Shown here: positions 23,978-32,682 of the stretch, one piece after another | Position numbering within the stretch: the first letter of the stretch is position 1 | How the letters are laid out: every line of letters begins with the position of its first letter | Source of the DNA: DASXRU01 sp033856235 | GTDB lineage: Bacteria > Acidobacteriota > Blastocatellia > Pyrinomonadales > Pyrinomonadaceae | Direction: 5' to 3' | Assembly (NCBI GenBank): GCA_033856235.1 | Contig: JAWVFI010000088.1 | Location: forward strand, 23,372-87,371 | DNA: 64,000 nt | Translations under genes and position numbers: made by a program | Notes under the pieces: model-generated | Told to the model about the DNA's origin: nothing | The model's database searches: none | What the model saw: the letters and a program-made list of their open reading frames with translations, nothing else

Positions 23978-26856
23978 AGATTAGTGAACTCCAGACTCGC
24001 CGATAAGGCATGCTGGACAAAGTCAATGCGCACCTCGCTGTAATGCAGTCCCTGACGAAGACCGCCAACGGCCCACTCTGGATTGGGAAGTATGGATCGA
24101 TCACGCTCCTGCAGCACTAAGCGATCCAGAAACATTGAGCCCCGGAGGAACGATCCGCGATACGCCTGATAACGCGTCTCGTCGTTGAGAGCGGCGGCGA
24201 CATGAACTGCAGCAGCGATCCCTTCCAGGTAAACGGCTGTGGTGTACCCGGGAGTCTCCGGTTGATGGTCATTGATGAAAGCGCCGGTCTTTTCCTGCTG
24301 ATATCCAAGCAACCAATCGCCCACCTCAAACGCCATTTCGGCGAAACATAAATCGCCAGTGACCTGCCACCACTTACTGCAAGCCTGCATTAGCCAGGTG
24401 ACCTGACCGAAGTGACGGTTATGGCGAAAGCGGTGACGGTAATAACGGAAGCAGCGCCGCAGTTTTTCTGAGTCGATTTGTGACGCCTCAACCTCGCAGG
24501 CAACCCCGAGCGCGAGGAGGACCTGGCCGGGAAAGTAATCCTGAAAAGCTTCTGAGGATTCGCCGGACTTTCGATGTGTGGAAATACGTCCGGAGAGCGG
24601 GTCGATGCTCGACCAGAGCGTCACGGCCAGCGGCGCTACCTGCGCATTCCGCGAGTCATCTTCAGGTAAGTTGCTGAGCGCCAGCAGCAGAAATGCCAGC
24701 TCCGCAACACTCGTAACCTCACCGACGTCGCTTTGCCAAATCAACTCGCCATCCGGAAGGATCTTTAGTAACAGAGCATCGATTACCTTGCTTCCGGCAA
24801 TTATGACTTCTTCCCTCCCCTGCGACTTTCCGGCGCGCGCTAGAACCCAGGCGGCGTGAGCCAGCCTCGCCAGATCAACTTGTTCAGAGACCGTATCCTG
24901 AAATGGCTGATACCGCGAATAAAGCGTTCCGTCCTCTTTCAGGTGTCTAAGTAAATACCGCGTGTGCAGCGCGGCATTACGTTCGATTAATTCTTCCGCC
25001 CTCAACTGCTCGTGCTTTTTAATAAAGCCCCCGCAGGTTGCGCTCACGCCGTCGCTCTCGGCCAGCCACGTAACACAGTCGAAGCGGCACCAGTAGTAAG
25101 GCGGGTCAGCCAAACCGGCTTTTTCCAGCACAGCGTCTGCAAAAGCAGCAGCATCCAGGTTCCACATCGTGGCCACAAACGGCAAGAGCAATCCCACCTG
25201 CTCGCCCCGATAAACCATCAGCGTTTGTTCACCGTGGCGATAGTACTTAACAACCTCCTTCGCCGGCAGTTCCCCCAACTCCAACGGGTTGAAGAGAAAT
25301 GACACGCTCACGGCCACCGACTGAGGATCGCTCGTTTTGTCTGCCGTGAATCGATCGTCATGCAGAGCGGATTTCGCAATTGTTCTTAGGCCCTCATCGA
25401 GGTCGCCAATCACCGATCCCATACAGCCGCGCAAGTGACCATTGACATAGATGGTCAGGTAAAGCGAATCGAGATCAGAAATGCCCGCACCGTCAGTTAA
25501 CTCAGCTGTGGTCTCCGGAATCCCGAATAACTCCGACAGGACAAGGTCACGGCCACGCTCTGCGATGCGCCCGCAAACCTTCGGATTTTCGTGCCAGGGA
25601 ACTGTGTCCGGAGCCGGCACACCGGTCGGTTGCCAGGTCGCTTCCGGTTCGATGACCTTGACTACATCGTGCCGATACAGCTCGTAAGGTTCAAAGGATA
25701 CCAGTTGGCCATTCTTCATTCGTGCATGCTGAAACTGTTGCCATTCACTGGCGATGCCCGGCATGCGCGGGAGTGCGCCTCCCATTTTGTCCCGGCGCTC
25801 TAAACTCCTGACCACGATCCCGTAGCGATCGTTGTCGAGTTGACCTGGGTGACAGTGTTCCAACGCACTGAAGAAGGTCACTGCAAACGCACTCTGCTCT
25901 AACAACTGCATTCCGGCATCGCCGGCGGGCAGATCAACCGCCGTGCGTAGCGAAGCCATCACTACATCCTCGGCCGCGGAGCCGCACTGCTCGCCGGGAA
26001 AGTGCCAAAACCCATCGCGTCCGAATCGTTGGTGAAGATCAGAGCGAGAACGAATGCTGACCCAGGCGCCGCCCTCTGAATTGTATTCAGCGTGCAACTT
26101 CTCCGGCGGGCGCAGCAGTTCGCCGGAGATTAGGTAGTGCGAAACTATCTGGCGGGCGAGCTCGGCGGGATGAAGGCCTTCGGCAGCTCGTTCCGGACTC
26201 CAGCGGAATTCCGGAAACCATTTCGAAGGGTTCGCCAGCGGCTTTTCTTCATCGGGCATCTGGGCAATAAAGTCGTCCCAAATATCGTAAACCGCTTCCA
26301 TATGGTAGCCACGTTCCTGCATCAGCGCATAACCACCGTACCAGCCGAACCGCACCAGACAGATGCCCCCCTCAACGCGCAGCCCCGCTTCTTCCAAACG
26401 CTCAGTGGCTTCAGTCATGCAGGTTCCCGAACTAACGGAATCATCGATCAGCACAATCGGCTCCGCGGGGTCGATGACTCCTTCGATTAGTTTTAAGGAC
26501 CCGTGTTGCTTTCGTTCCTTGCGCACCAGGAGACCACGGTAGCGGTTGTCCAGCAGCAGACACGACTGAAGAATAGGCACGGCCGTCAAACCATAAGTTG
26601 CGATTTGAAACCCGTCGAAACGCTTGAGTAGTTCGAGGATACACTGGCCCGCCAGTTGTGCTCCTCTGGGAGAAAGCGTGACGGCCAATGAATCAAGCAT
26701 CCAGCGAGCTGAAGTACCGTCGCGGGAAAGCACCGGCTGATTAGCCGAGCGGCGAAGAATACCGTCCCGACGAAGCAGCTCGAGCAACTCGACACGTGCC
26801 GAATGAAAATTCTCAGGAAGAGATGCGAGCGTGGTCGATTGGGCGTCGCGCAACAT
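23974..26856 (-). CDS. Phosphoribosyltransferase-AMMECR1-helical barrel fusion protein
   Basis: This is a 960-residue multidomain protein. Residues about 20-200 are an orotate-phosphoribosyltransferase-like domain with the PRPP loop 'IVLIDDSVSSGT' at 134-145. Residues about 230-410 look like a degenerate AMMECR1-type domain ('GAWVSIRSRSDL', 'RYGIVVRSLERRDKMGG'). Residues about 430-620 are a clear AMMECR1 domain with the invariant LRGCMGS at 475-481. From about 640 on there are repeated helical hairpins like a six-hairpin glycosidase ('YTTAVYLEGIAAAVHVAAAL'). It lies between the B12 radical SAM gene and the peptide trio on the same strand. The combination suggests a nucleotide-linked modification or protein-tailoring role, but no function is known. 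The start has no clear ribosome binding site. Confidence 0.7.
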   Translation of the reverse strand: MLRDAQSTTLASLPENFHSARVELLELLRRDGILRRSANQPVLSRDGTSARWMLDSLAVTLSPRGAQLAGQCILELLKRFDGFQIATYGLTAVPILQSCLLLDNRYRGLLVRKERKQHGSLKLIEGVIDPAEPIVLIDDSVSSGTCMTEATERLEEAGLRVEGGICLVRFGWYGGYALMQERGYHMEAVYDIWDDFIAQMPDEEKPLANPSKWFPEFRWSPERAAEGLHPAELARQIVSHYLISGELLRPPEKLHAEYNSEGGAWVSIRSRSDLHQRFGRDGFWHFPGEQCGSAAEDVVMASLRTAVDLPAGDAGMQLLEQSAFAVTFFSALEHCHPGQLDNDRYGIVVRSLERRDKMGGALPRMPGIASEWQQFQHARMKNGQLVSFEPYELYRHDVVKVIEPEATWQPTGVPAPDTVPWHENPKVCGRIAERGRDLVLSELFGIPETTAELTDGAGISDLDSLYLTIYVNGHLRGCMGSVIGDLDEGLRTIAKSALHDDRFTADKTSDPQSVAVSVSFLFNPLELGELPAKEVVKYYRHGEQTLMVYRGEQVGLLLPFVATMWNLDAAAFADAVLEKAGLADPPYYWCRFDCVTWLAESDGVSATCGGFIKKHEQLRAEELIERNAALHTRYLLRHLKEDGTLYSRYQPFQDTVSEQVDLARLAHAAWVLARAGKSQGREEVIIAGSKVIDALLLKILPDGELIWQSDVGEVTSVAELAFLLLALSNLPEDDSRNAQVAPLAVTLWSSIDPLSGRISTHRKSGESSEAFQDYFPGQVLLALGVACEVEASQIDSEKLRRCFRYYRHRFRHNRHFGQVTWLMQACSKWWQVTGDLCFAEMAFEVGDWLLGYQQEKTGAFINDHQPETPGYTTAVYLEGIAAAVHVAAALNDETRYQAYRGSFLRGSMFLDRLVLQERDRSILPNPEWAVGGLRQGLHYSEVRIDFVQHALSASLEFTNL

Positions 26857-26888
26857 CGATGTTTAGTTGTGTGTCTTGGTTTAGCGAT

Positions 26889-27123
26889 GTAACGCAAATT
26901 TTAGTTTGCGCGCAAGTTGGACACTATCGCAAAGCTTGCATGAAACTTTCGATTGGCCTTCTGTCTGCCCCTCCCCGTAAACGGGGAGGGGTTAGGGGTG
27001 GGGGGGGTTGCGCCGGCAACCTCTCCCCCCATCCCCCTCTCCGCTTGCGGAGAGGGGGCGAAAAGACCTTTCGAATGACTTTTGTGCAAGCCATCCAGCC
27101 TCGCAAACTAAAGTTTGCGTTAC
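26889..27123. repeat. Palindromic GTAACGCAAACT repeat, copy C, interrupted
   Basis: The left arm (26889-26931) and the right arm CGCAAACTAAAGTTTGCGTTAC (about 27102-27123) are those of the family, but they stand about 170 bp apart instead of about 20. A second repeat (26967-27060) lies between them. Confidence 0.7.
26967..27060. repeat. C/G-rich hairpin repeat nested in copy C
   Basis: It consists of two strong hairpins, CCCCTCCCCG/CGGGGAGGGG and CCCCCTCTCCGC/GCGGAGAGGGGG, joined by G-rich linker DNA. Hairpin pairs of this form are frequent dispersed intergenic repeats in bacteria. Its position splits a GTAACGCAAACT element, so it arrived later. Confidence 0.65.
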
Positions 27124-27146
27124 AACTTAGCGCACCACCAAGAGCC

Positions 27147-28988
27147 CTAAAAGTAGGGGTTTTCCGGCAGGGCCAGACTCAGATAGCGATTATCCAGGTA
27201 CACCATCAGATCTCGATCGACGAACTCTGCCAGGGCCGCCTCAACCCAGGGCGCATCGTCGAAGCGCGCCGCAATTTCCTTCGGGCTGCGAGCATCCGCG
27301 CAGTATTCGTAGAGCGTCGCTTGAAGATCGGAAAAGGTAATCACGCTGGGCGAACCGTTGCGTCCATCTTCAATTGAGATGGTGGCCAATGCCTTGCGAT
27401 ATCGCAGATACGGCCGCGGACCCTTCTGCCAGCGTTGCTGCCAGGCGCCGACGGCTGCAAAGATCTCGTCGTACTCCGCATCTGCCAGCGTATTGTCCAT
27501 TTCGTGTTCAAAATAGTAGGAGACGCGTTGCAGGTCGAACCTGCCTTTAGGAAACAGGTACTCATAGCAAGGCGACGGTATCAACCGGGTGACCGACTGT
27601 GTTTCGGGCTCGCTGTACATTGGTGAGCCGCGATCGGCGCGCGCTTTGGCAATCGCCCAGGGAGCCTGCCAGTGATGAATTTTGGCGATCACGTCACACT
27701 GCGCTCTGTAGTCAGCCGCCGTCTCGCCGGGAAATCTCAGTAAGACGTTGTAGAGGTTATTGATTCCGTAATAGGTGCACCATTTGATCAATTCCAGGTT
27801 CCGTACGCCGGTTGTATGTTTCCGCATCAGCTTCAGGATGTGCGTCGAAAGACTCTCCACTCCCGGCTGGATTGAAAAGAGCCCGCCCTTGCGCATCTGT
27901 TTCAATTGCGCGCGCGACAGGCTTGGCCGAACTTCGTAGTGGATCTTAATGTCAGTATTGGCGGCGGCAAGTTGGCTGAAGAGCGCATCGATATATTCCG
28001 GAGCAATGATGTTGTCGATGGCGTTGAAGTTTAAGACGCCGTAACGGCGCGATAAACAATCGAGCTGGTCGATAACGTCCTCAACGCGCTTGGATCTGAA
28101 TTCCATACCGGCCCGGTTCAGGCCGCAAAAGGTGCAGTGGTTCTTCACTCCCCACCAACAGCCGCGGGCGGTTTCAATGGGCAACATGACTTCCTGCGAT
28201 TCGTCATACTCTTCGTAACCGCTCTCTTTCCGGGCATAGAAGTACTCATCAAAATCGGGCACCGGAGTCGTGTTCATATCTGAGAGATTAGGCGCTCTTC
28301 CCGCGAAGGCTATCCGGTCATTATCGCGCCACATGATCCCAGGCATGCCGGCCATGGATTCCTGGCGGTACAACCGGCCGACAAACTGCGGCAGAGTTTC
28401 ATCGGCATCGCCACAATGAATGTAGTCAATCTGGGGACAACCCTTGATGACCTCTTCGGCGATGTCATCTTCAAAGCCGGCGCCGCCCATGATTATCGGT
28501 ATGTCGGGATAGCGACGCTTCAGGGCTTCGGCCAGAGCAATACTGGCCAGCATTTGTTGAAACACAACCGAGAACCCGATCACGCCAAACCGGCTCCAAT
28601 CGACGCTATTGACACAAAAGTCAATGAAAGCCGGCGCGGCCTCGTCCCGGATGCGTTGCAGGTCGGCCAACGAGCAGCGAGCTTGTTGGCAGATGCCGGC
28701 AAGATTTTCTTTGTAAAGCTCGAAGTATTCTTCGTTGGCGGCAAAATCGCCGAAGGCAGCTTTGGTCCAGAGCCATTCTCCGATCATGCTGGGATAGACA
28801 TCCGCCAAGGTCTCATTGATGTTCCATCCCACAAATGTTCCGAAATACATGAACAGTGAAAACGTCTGGACTGGAATGCCCGCCCGCTCCAGCGTTGGTT
28901 TCAGCAGGCCGAGCTGAAACGAAGGAAAGCGTGCCGAAAGAGTCGGCATGCTAACGAGGGCCATTGGTTTGAGGAAGTTGGTTTCCAT
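27147..28988 (-). CDS. B12-binding radical SAM RiPP maturase (RiPP maturation radical SAM protein 1 type)
   Basis: This 613-residue enzyme has an N-terminal cobalamin-binding-like Rossmann domain (about 1-230; 'VIGFSVVFQQ', 'IPIIMGGAGFEDD') and a radical SAM domain with 'TARGCWWGVKNHCTFCGL', cysteines at 277, 285 and 288 (CX7CX2C). That unusual spacing and the 'NHCTFCGLN' signature are characteristic of the rSAM_ocin_1 group that modifies ribosomal peptides, often by C-methylation. The C-terminal 100 residues form a further small domain ('FSDLQATLYEYCADARSPKE', winged-helix-like), perhaps for leader recognition. It stands between the proline-rich repeat protein and the fusion protein, so either the repeat protein or the trio peptides could be the substrate. 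Confidence 0.85.
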   Translation of the reverse strand: METNFLKPMALVSMPTLSARFPSFQLGLLKPTLERAGIPVQTFSLFMYFGTFVGWNINETLADVYPSMIGEWLWTKAAFGDFAANEEYFELYKENLAGICQQARCSLADLQRIRDEAAPAFIDFCVNSVDWSRFGVIGFSVVFQQMLASIALAEALKRRYPDIPIIMGGAGFEDDIAEEVIKGCPQIDYIHCGDADETLPQFVGRLYRQESMAGMPGIMWRDNDRIAFAGRAPNLSDMNTTPVPDFDEYFYARKESGYEEYDESQEVMLPIETARGCWWGVKNHCTFCGLNRAGMEFRSKRVEDVIDQLDCLSRRYGVLNFNAIDNIIAPEYIDALFSQLAAANTDIKIHYEVRPSLSRAQLKQMRKGGLFSIQPGVESLSTHILKLMRKHTTGVRNLELIKWCTYYGINNLYNVLLRFPGETAADYRAQCDVIAKIHHWQAPWAIAKARADRGSPMYSEPETQSVTRLIPSPCYEYLFPKGRFDLQRVSYYFEHEMDNTLADAEYDEIFAAVGAWQQRWQKGPRPYLRYRKALATISIEDGRNGSPSVITFSDLQATLYEYCADARSPKEIAARFDDAPWVEAALAEFVDRDLMVYLDNRYLSLALPENPYF

Positions 28989-29188
28989 AAAAGTAGGACG
29001 CTGGAACGACGCGCAAGATTTTCACTACCTAACCGAAGTGTGGTGCTAAGGAGGCTGTCAAAACTTGTCCGGTAGCAGCCCGCAGGGAGTAATCCCGATC
29101 CGGAAGCAAGCATCGCAGCACTCTCGCACGACGCGTTCAGCGCCGTGCGAGATCGTGCTCAATTGATCCTGGCTCGCGATGTACCTTG

Positions 29189-29842
29189 CTAACTCTTCTT
29201 AGGCGCAACTTCCGGGTGAACTTCAGGTCGCACCTTTGACGGAGGAGCGGGCGCCATCTCCGGGATTGGACGCGCCGGCCTTTCCGGCGCCACTTCCGGA
29301 ATCGGGCGCGCCGGCCTCTCTGGCGCGATCTCCGGTGCAATCTCCGGCAATGGCCGGTAAGGCCTGTCAGGTGCGACCTCCGGAATCGGACGGGACGGTT
29401 TATCGGGCGATACTTCCGGGAGCGGCCGGTACCGATCAGGCGCAACCTCGGGAATCGGACGAGATGGCGCAACTTCAGCAATGGGATAGGCTGGCGCCAC
29501 CTCTGGAATCGGCCGCCCCGGCCGGGCAGGTGCAATTTCGGGAATCACACGTCCCGGTTTGTCAGGCGATACTTCCGGAATCGGCCTAACCTCTGGATAA
29601 ACCTCCGGACGAATCTCGGGCCGAATCTCTGGCCGAATCTCTGGCCGAATCTCTGGCCGGATCTCGGGACGAATTTCTGGCCGAATCTCGGGCCGAACTT
29701 CGGGCTGAATCTCGGGCCGGATCTGGGGAGCTATTTCCGGGTGGACGCCGGGTCTCTCTTTTGCCGGCGCTTGCGGGGCCATTTCCGGGATACCTCCCGG
29801 TACTTTGCCAGGGCTGGATTTCTGATCATCTTTATTCTTCAT
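29189..29842 (-). CDS. Pro/Glu/Arg repeat protein, candidate RiPP precursor
   Basis: About 217 residues from the ATG at 29842, which has a GGGAGA ribosome binding site; an upstream extension to 29881 is unsupported. After a short charged leader ('MKNKDDQKSSPGKVPGG', with a double glycine) it is low-complexity: about ten direct copies of Arg-Pro-Glu-Ile/Val, then longer units such as 'RPIPEVAPD' and 'RPLPEVSPDKPS'. There is no signal peptide or membrane segment. It stands between a prolyl-hydroxylase-like gene and a B12 radical SAM gene on the same strand. That makes it a good candidate substrate; a structural proline-rich linker protein is the alternative. Confidence 0.6.
   Translation of the reverse strand: MKNKDDQKSSPGKVPGGIPEMAPQAPAKERPGVHPEIAPQIRPEIQPEVRPEIRPEIRPEIRPEIRPEIRPEIRPEIRPEVYPEVRPIPEVSPDKPGRVIPEIAPARPGRPIPEVAPAYPIAEVAPSRPIPEVAPDRYRPLPEVSPDKPSRPIPEVAPDRPYRPLPEIAPEIAPERPARPIPEVAPERPARPIPEMAPAPPSKVRPEVHPEVAPKKS
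29592..29727. repeat. Tandem 12-bp coding repeats (Arg-Pro-Glu-Ile units)
   Basis: About eleven imperfect copies of a 12-bp unit, for example GAATCTCTGGCC on the plus strand, run inside the repeat protein gene. Copies differ mainly at synonymous positions, so the peptide is kept while the DNA has drifted. Copy number may vary between strains. Confidence 0.85.
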
Positions 29843-30297
29843 CGCTGATCTCCCAGGGTGTTGCGGCTGCAAGACAGCCACAGTTTAGAAACTACGACGG
29901 GCCACGGAAACCTGCCATCCAAAATAGTGCGAGCTGGTTTTCAACCGACGCTGCAAATCGGAATCCCAAAATCCCTCCTCTAAACTCCCGGCTCATCGGG
30001 AACGTGCACTGAAACGCGGGGACTTTACCGGATAATTAGACTAAGTGAGGCCAACAAGGACAGACCGTTGCCGGCAGATTATTCGTTCAAAACTTGATAA
30101 GGAAACGAAGCAGGCGAAGCCTAATCCTATCCTCCAAACCTGTCAATAGAATTTCAGAGGGGAGCGCCCAATTTGAAGTTGTGTGAGCGTTTGTTCCCCT
30201 CCCAGTTGGAGAGGACTAGAACCTCTACGCGAACTTGAAATTAACACGCTAGCCAGATGGGCTTAGCAACCTCTGGCAATGCTCGACAATGGGTCGG
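29843..30297. other. Intergenic region between the repeat protein and the oxygenase gene
   Basis: About 450 bp without a convincing gene or hairpin. A promoter for the repeat protein would be expected here, but I cannot identify one. Confidence 0.3.
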
Positions 30298-30906
30298 CTA
30301 TCGGAACCAGCTGATGATCGTAAACCGCTCACCGCGAACCACCGGCATAACCTCGTGGAAAGTGTCAGCGGGGAAAGCTACCAACAACCCTGCTTCTCCC
30401 TTCAGGCTAAAGACCCATGGCTCGGCCGCTGCCTTATCATCCTGGTCGTAAAAGTTTAGTTGGCCGCCACAAAACGTGCCGGCTTTCGCCTCGGCCGAAA
30501 AACTATTTAAGAAAACTACGATCGAAATTCTCCGAATCTTCAGATGATCAAATTCCAGTTGTTCGGTATTGCCGTCCTGGTGGCGAACAAAAAAGTCGCC
30601 CTCGCGGTAGTGAAGGAACTGCGGCGGCTCGCAATCGATGAGTCGCCTCCGAAAGTATTCTTCGAGCGGGGCTTTTTGTTGCAGCAACTGATCGTGAATC
30701 CTGGAAATCGTTTCCGCGTCCGGATGAAAACTGGTCGTCTTGCGAACCGTTTCATGGATCCTCTCGTCGGAGCCTTCTATGTAAACTGGCGCTTGAGTGG
30801 TTGGCGAAGTGAGCGCCGCACTCCTGAGACTTGCATACACGTCGGGACTCAAAAACCCCCGGAGCATAAACAACTTGAAGTGTGCTGCTTTGGATGAATC
30901 TGACAT
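30298..30906 (-). CDS. 2OG-Fe(II) oxygenase, prolyl-4-hydroxylase type
   Basis: A 202-residue P4Hc-type dioxygenase. The iron facial triad is complete: H109 and D111 ('VRHQDG') and H184 ('TFHEV'). R194 ('RGERFTIISWF') is the 2-oxoglutarate-binding arginine. The 'GGQLNFYDQDD' strand matches the (A/G)GGxLxF pattern of prolyl hydroxylases. There is no signal peptide, so it acts in the cytoplasm. The next gene downstream encodes a protein with about fifty prolines in a short repeat, a natural candidate substrate. The link is inferred from adjacency only. Confidence 0.85.
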   Translation of the reverse strand: MSDSSKAAHFKLFMLRGFLSPDVYASLRSAALTSPTTQAPVYIEGSDERIHETVRKTTSFHPDAETISRIHDQLLQQKAPLEEYFRRRLIDCEPPQFLHYREGDFFVRHQDGNTEQLEFDHLKIRRISIVVFLNSFSAEAKAGTFCGGQLNFYDQDDKAAAEPWVFSLKGEAGLLVAFPADTFHEVMPVVRGERFTIISWFR

Positions 30907-30929
30907 TTCTTAGCCGGGTTTAGTTTTCG

Positions 30930-31000
30930 GTAACGCAAACTGTTAGTTTTGCGCCCAGGTTGAGTGTCATTCTCAATCGCAAACTAACAGTTTGCGTTAC
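30930..31000. repeat. Palindromic GTAACGCAAACT repeat, copy D
   Basis: This is the most complete copy: GTAACGCAAACTGTTAG at the left, CTAACAGTTTGCGTTAC at the right, each with an inner CGCAAACT/AGTTTGCG hairpin. Its right end supplies the TAA stop (30997-30999) of the carbamoyltransferase gene. Confidence 0.85.
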
Positions 31001-32682
31001 GCCTTGAACGCGATTCCCTCTTCGAAGACGCAGCAATCAAGACCGCTGTGCAGCAGGCACGCCAGCGCGTCCCTGGGAGTTTCAATAATCGGTTCTCCCA
31101 TAACGTTGAAGGAAGTGTTAAGCAGCATCGGAACACCCGTCCGCTCATAAAAACACCTGATCAAATCATAGAACCTGGGGTTAGCCTGTCGGGTAACGGT
31201 TTGCAATCGCCCGGTGCCATCAACGTGAACAATTGCCGGTACGGCGTAGCTCTTTTCAGACTTTACTTTGCATACGCGAAGCATGAATGGACTATCAGGC
31301 GTTGAGCTCCCAAACTCAAACCAATTGGCAGCCTCCTCAAGCAGGACAGCAGGAGCGAACGGACGAAAACTCTCCCGCATCTTGACACGCTGATTGAGGA
31401 TCGCCTTCGCATCGGCACGGCGTGGGTCGCAAAGAATGCTTCGTTGACCCAGGGCGCGTGGTCCAAGTTCAGACCCGCCGTCAAACCATCCGACTATCTT
31501 CCCATCACATAACAAATCAACCGTATCTGCAATGATGTTCTGTGAGGAGATAGCTCTAACGTTTTGCATCTCGCTGATAGCGGATGAAACAGCCAAAGGC
31601 GAATAACTGCGGCCGCAAGTATCGCTAAGCATTCGTCGCCGCGAATTTTTGCGAGTGAGTTGCCACAGTCCGTAATAGGCTGCACCAATTGCCGTGCCGC
31701 TATCCTCAGCCGCGGGAATGATGTGGACGTTCTTGAAGCCCGACTCGCGAATGATCCGTTCGTTGGCCACACTGTTCAGAGCGACGCCGCCGGCGTAGCA
31801 AAGATTGTCGCTCTTAACCAACTCCCGGCACCGGCGCACCAGGTACATCAATGCTTCTTCCAGAGCCGCCTGGACCGATGCCGCCAACATCTCATATTCA
31901 CACGCCCGTTGAGGCCATCGTTCGTCATGCCGGAACTGCCGCCCGACTTTGTCTTTAAAGCAAAAGCGCCCGCGATCGATTTCGAAGAAATCCTCGGCCG
32001 GAATTTGTGGCTCTCCGTACGGCGCCAGGCCCATCACCTTTCCGGCGTCCATTGGCTCCCCGAAGATTTGTTGAGCAACAGCGGAGAACATTCCCCCCAA
32101 ACTGCCAAACGACGGCATTCCGGAGTCCCGCATGTCCAGCCACGCCCCGCGCTCGGCTGCGTGCTTTTCCAACGGCACGACAGAGGTGCCGGACGCTGAA
32201 TAGAGTGAGATCGTTTCCCAACCGTCAGCAAAACATCCGTTCACAAGTTTCTTTTCTGCCGGAGTAAAATCGCTAATCGGTGAACCTGTGCCGTCCACAA
32301 CCATGATCGCAGCTTCTTCGAACCCTGAGGTCGCAAACGTACTGACTGCATGTCCGAGGTGATGCGGGATAACAACCGTCGGGATCCGGTGAGCAAGGAC
32401 CTTCAAGTAGGGCTCCAGCCGGACATCATGCACTTTGTTCTGAGCCTCTCCCTGAACACACAGAACCACGAGAGCTAGTTCTGAGGGCTCAAGGCCGGCA
32501 TAGCTCAAACAATACGCAATGGCCAGCGATGGGCCCGCTCCGTATATCCGATGTCGCTTCCGTCGCGTCAGGCGCTCTTCCTGTACCGCGACCACGATCT
32601 CGTCGCCCTTCAATAAGCAGACCGAGCCGTTGTGCGAAGCGCTGATTCCAAGAATCCATGGTTGTTTGTGTAAGGACTCCAC
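30997..32682 (-). CDS. NodU/CmcH-family carbamoyltransferase
   Basis: The 561-residue protein has the family build. The N-terminal ASKHA-like part begins 'ILGISASHNGSVCLLK', with metal-binding histidines in 'IPHHLGHAVST' and the phosphate loop 'MVVDGTGS'; further on are 'NLCYAGGVALNSVANE' and 'GWFDGGSELGPRALGQRSIL'. The C-terminal domain ends with 'NTSFNVMGEPIIETP'. Such enzymes carbamoylate hydroxyl groups, making the carbamoyladenylate themselves from carbamoyl phosphate and ATP. It starts with GTG and is the first gene of the RiPP-like cluster. A hydroxyl made by the adjacent prolyl hydroxylase would be a plausible acceptor; that is inference. Confidence 0.9.
   Translation of the reverse strand: MESLHKQPWILGISASHNGSVCLLKGDEIVVAVQEERLTRRKRHRIYGAGPSLAIAYCLSYAGLEPSELALVVLCVQGEAQNKVHDVRLEPYLKVLAHRIPTVVIPHHLGHAVSTFATSGFEEAAIMVVDGTGSPISDFTPAEKKLVNGCFADGWETISLYSASGTSVVPLEKHAAERGAWLDMRDSGMPSFGSLGGMFSAVAQQIFGEPMDAGKVMGLAPYGEPQIPAEDFFEIDRGRFCFKDKVGRQFRHDERWPQRACEYEMLAASVQAALEEALMYLVRRCRELVKSDNLCYAGGVALNSVANERIIRESGFKNVHIIPAAEDSGTAIGAAYYGLWQLTRKNSRRRMLSDTCGRSYSPLAVSSAISEMQNVRAISSQNIIADTVDLLCDGKIVGWFDGGSELGPRALGQRSILCDPRRADAKAILNQRVKMRESFRPFAPAVLLEEAANWFEFGSSTPDSPFMLRVCKVKSEKSYAVPAIVHVDGTGRLQTVTRQANPRFYDLIRCFYERTGVPMLLNTSFNVMGEPIIETPRDALACLLHSGLDCCVFEEGIAFKA

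Noticed and set aside
29592..29727. Regular short repeats that might be taken for a CRISPR array
   Set aside because: The unit is 12 bp with no spacers, and it translates in frame into Arg-Pro-Glu-Ile within a longer gene.
21378..32682. Cobalamin riboswitch controlling the B12 radical SAM cluster
   Set aside because: I looked for the conserved B12-box and GCCACTG-type sequences in the spacers and found none; a covariance-model search would be decisive.
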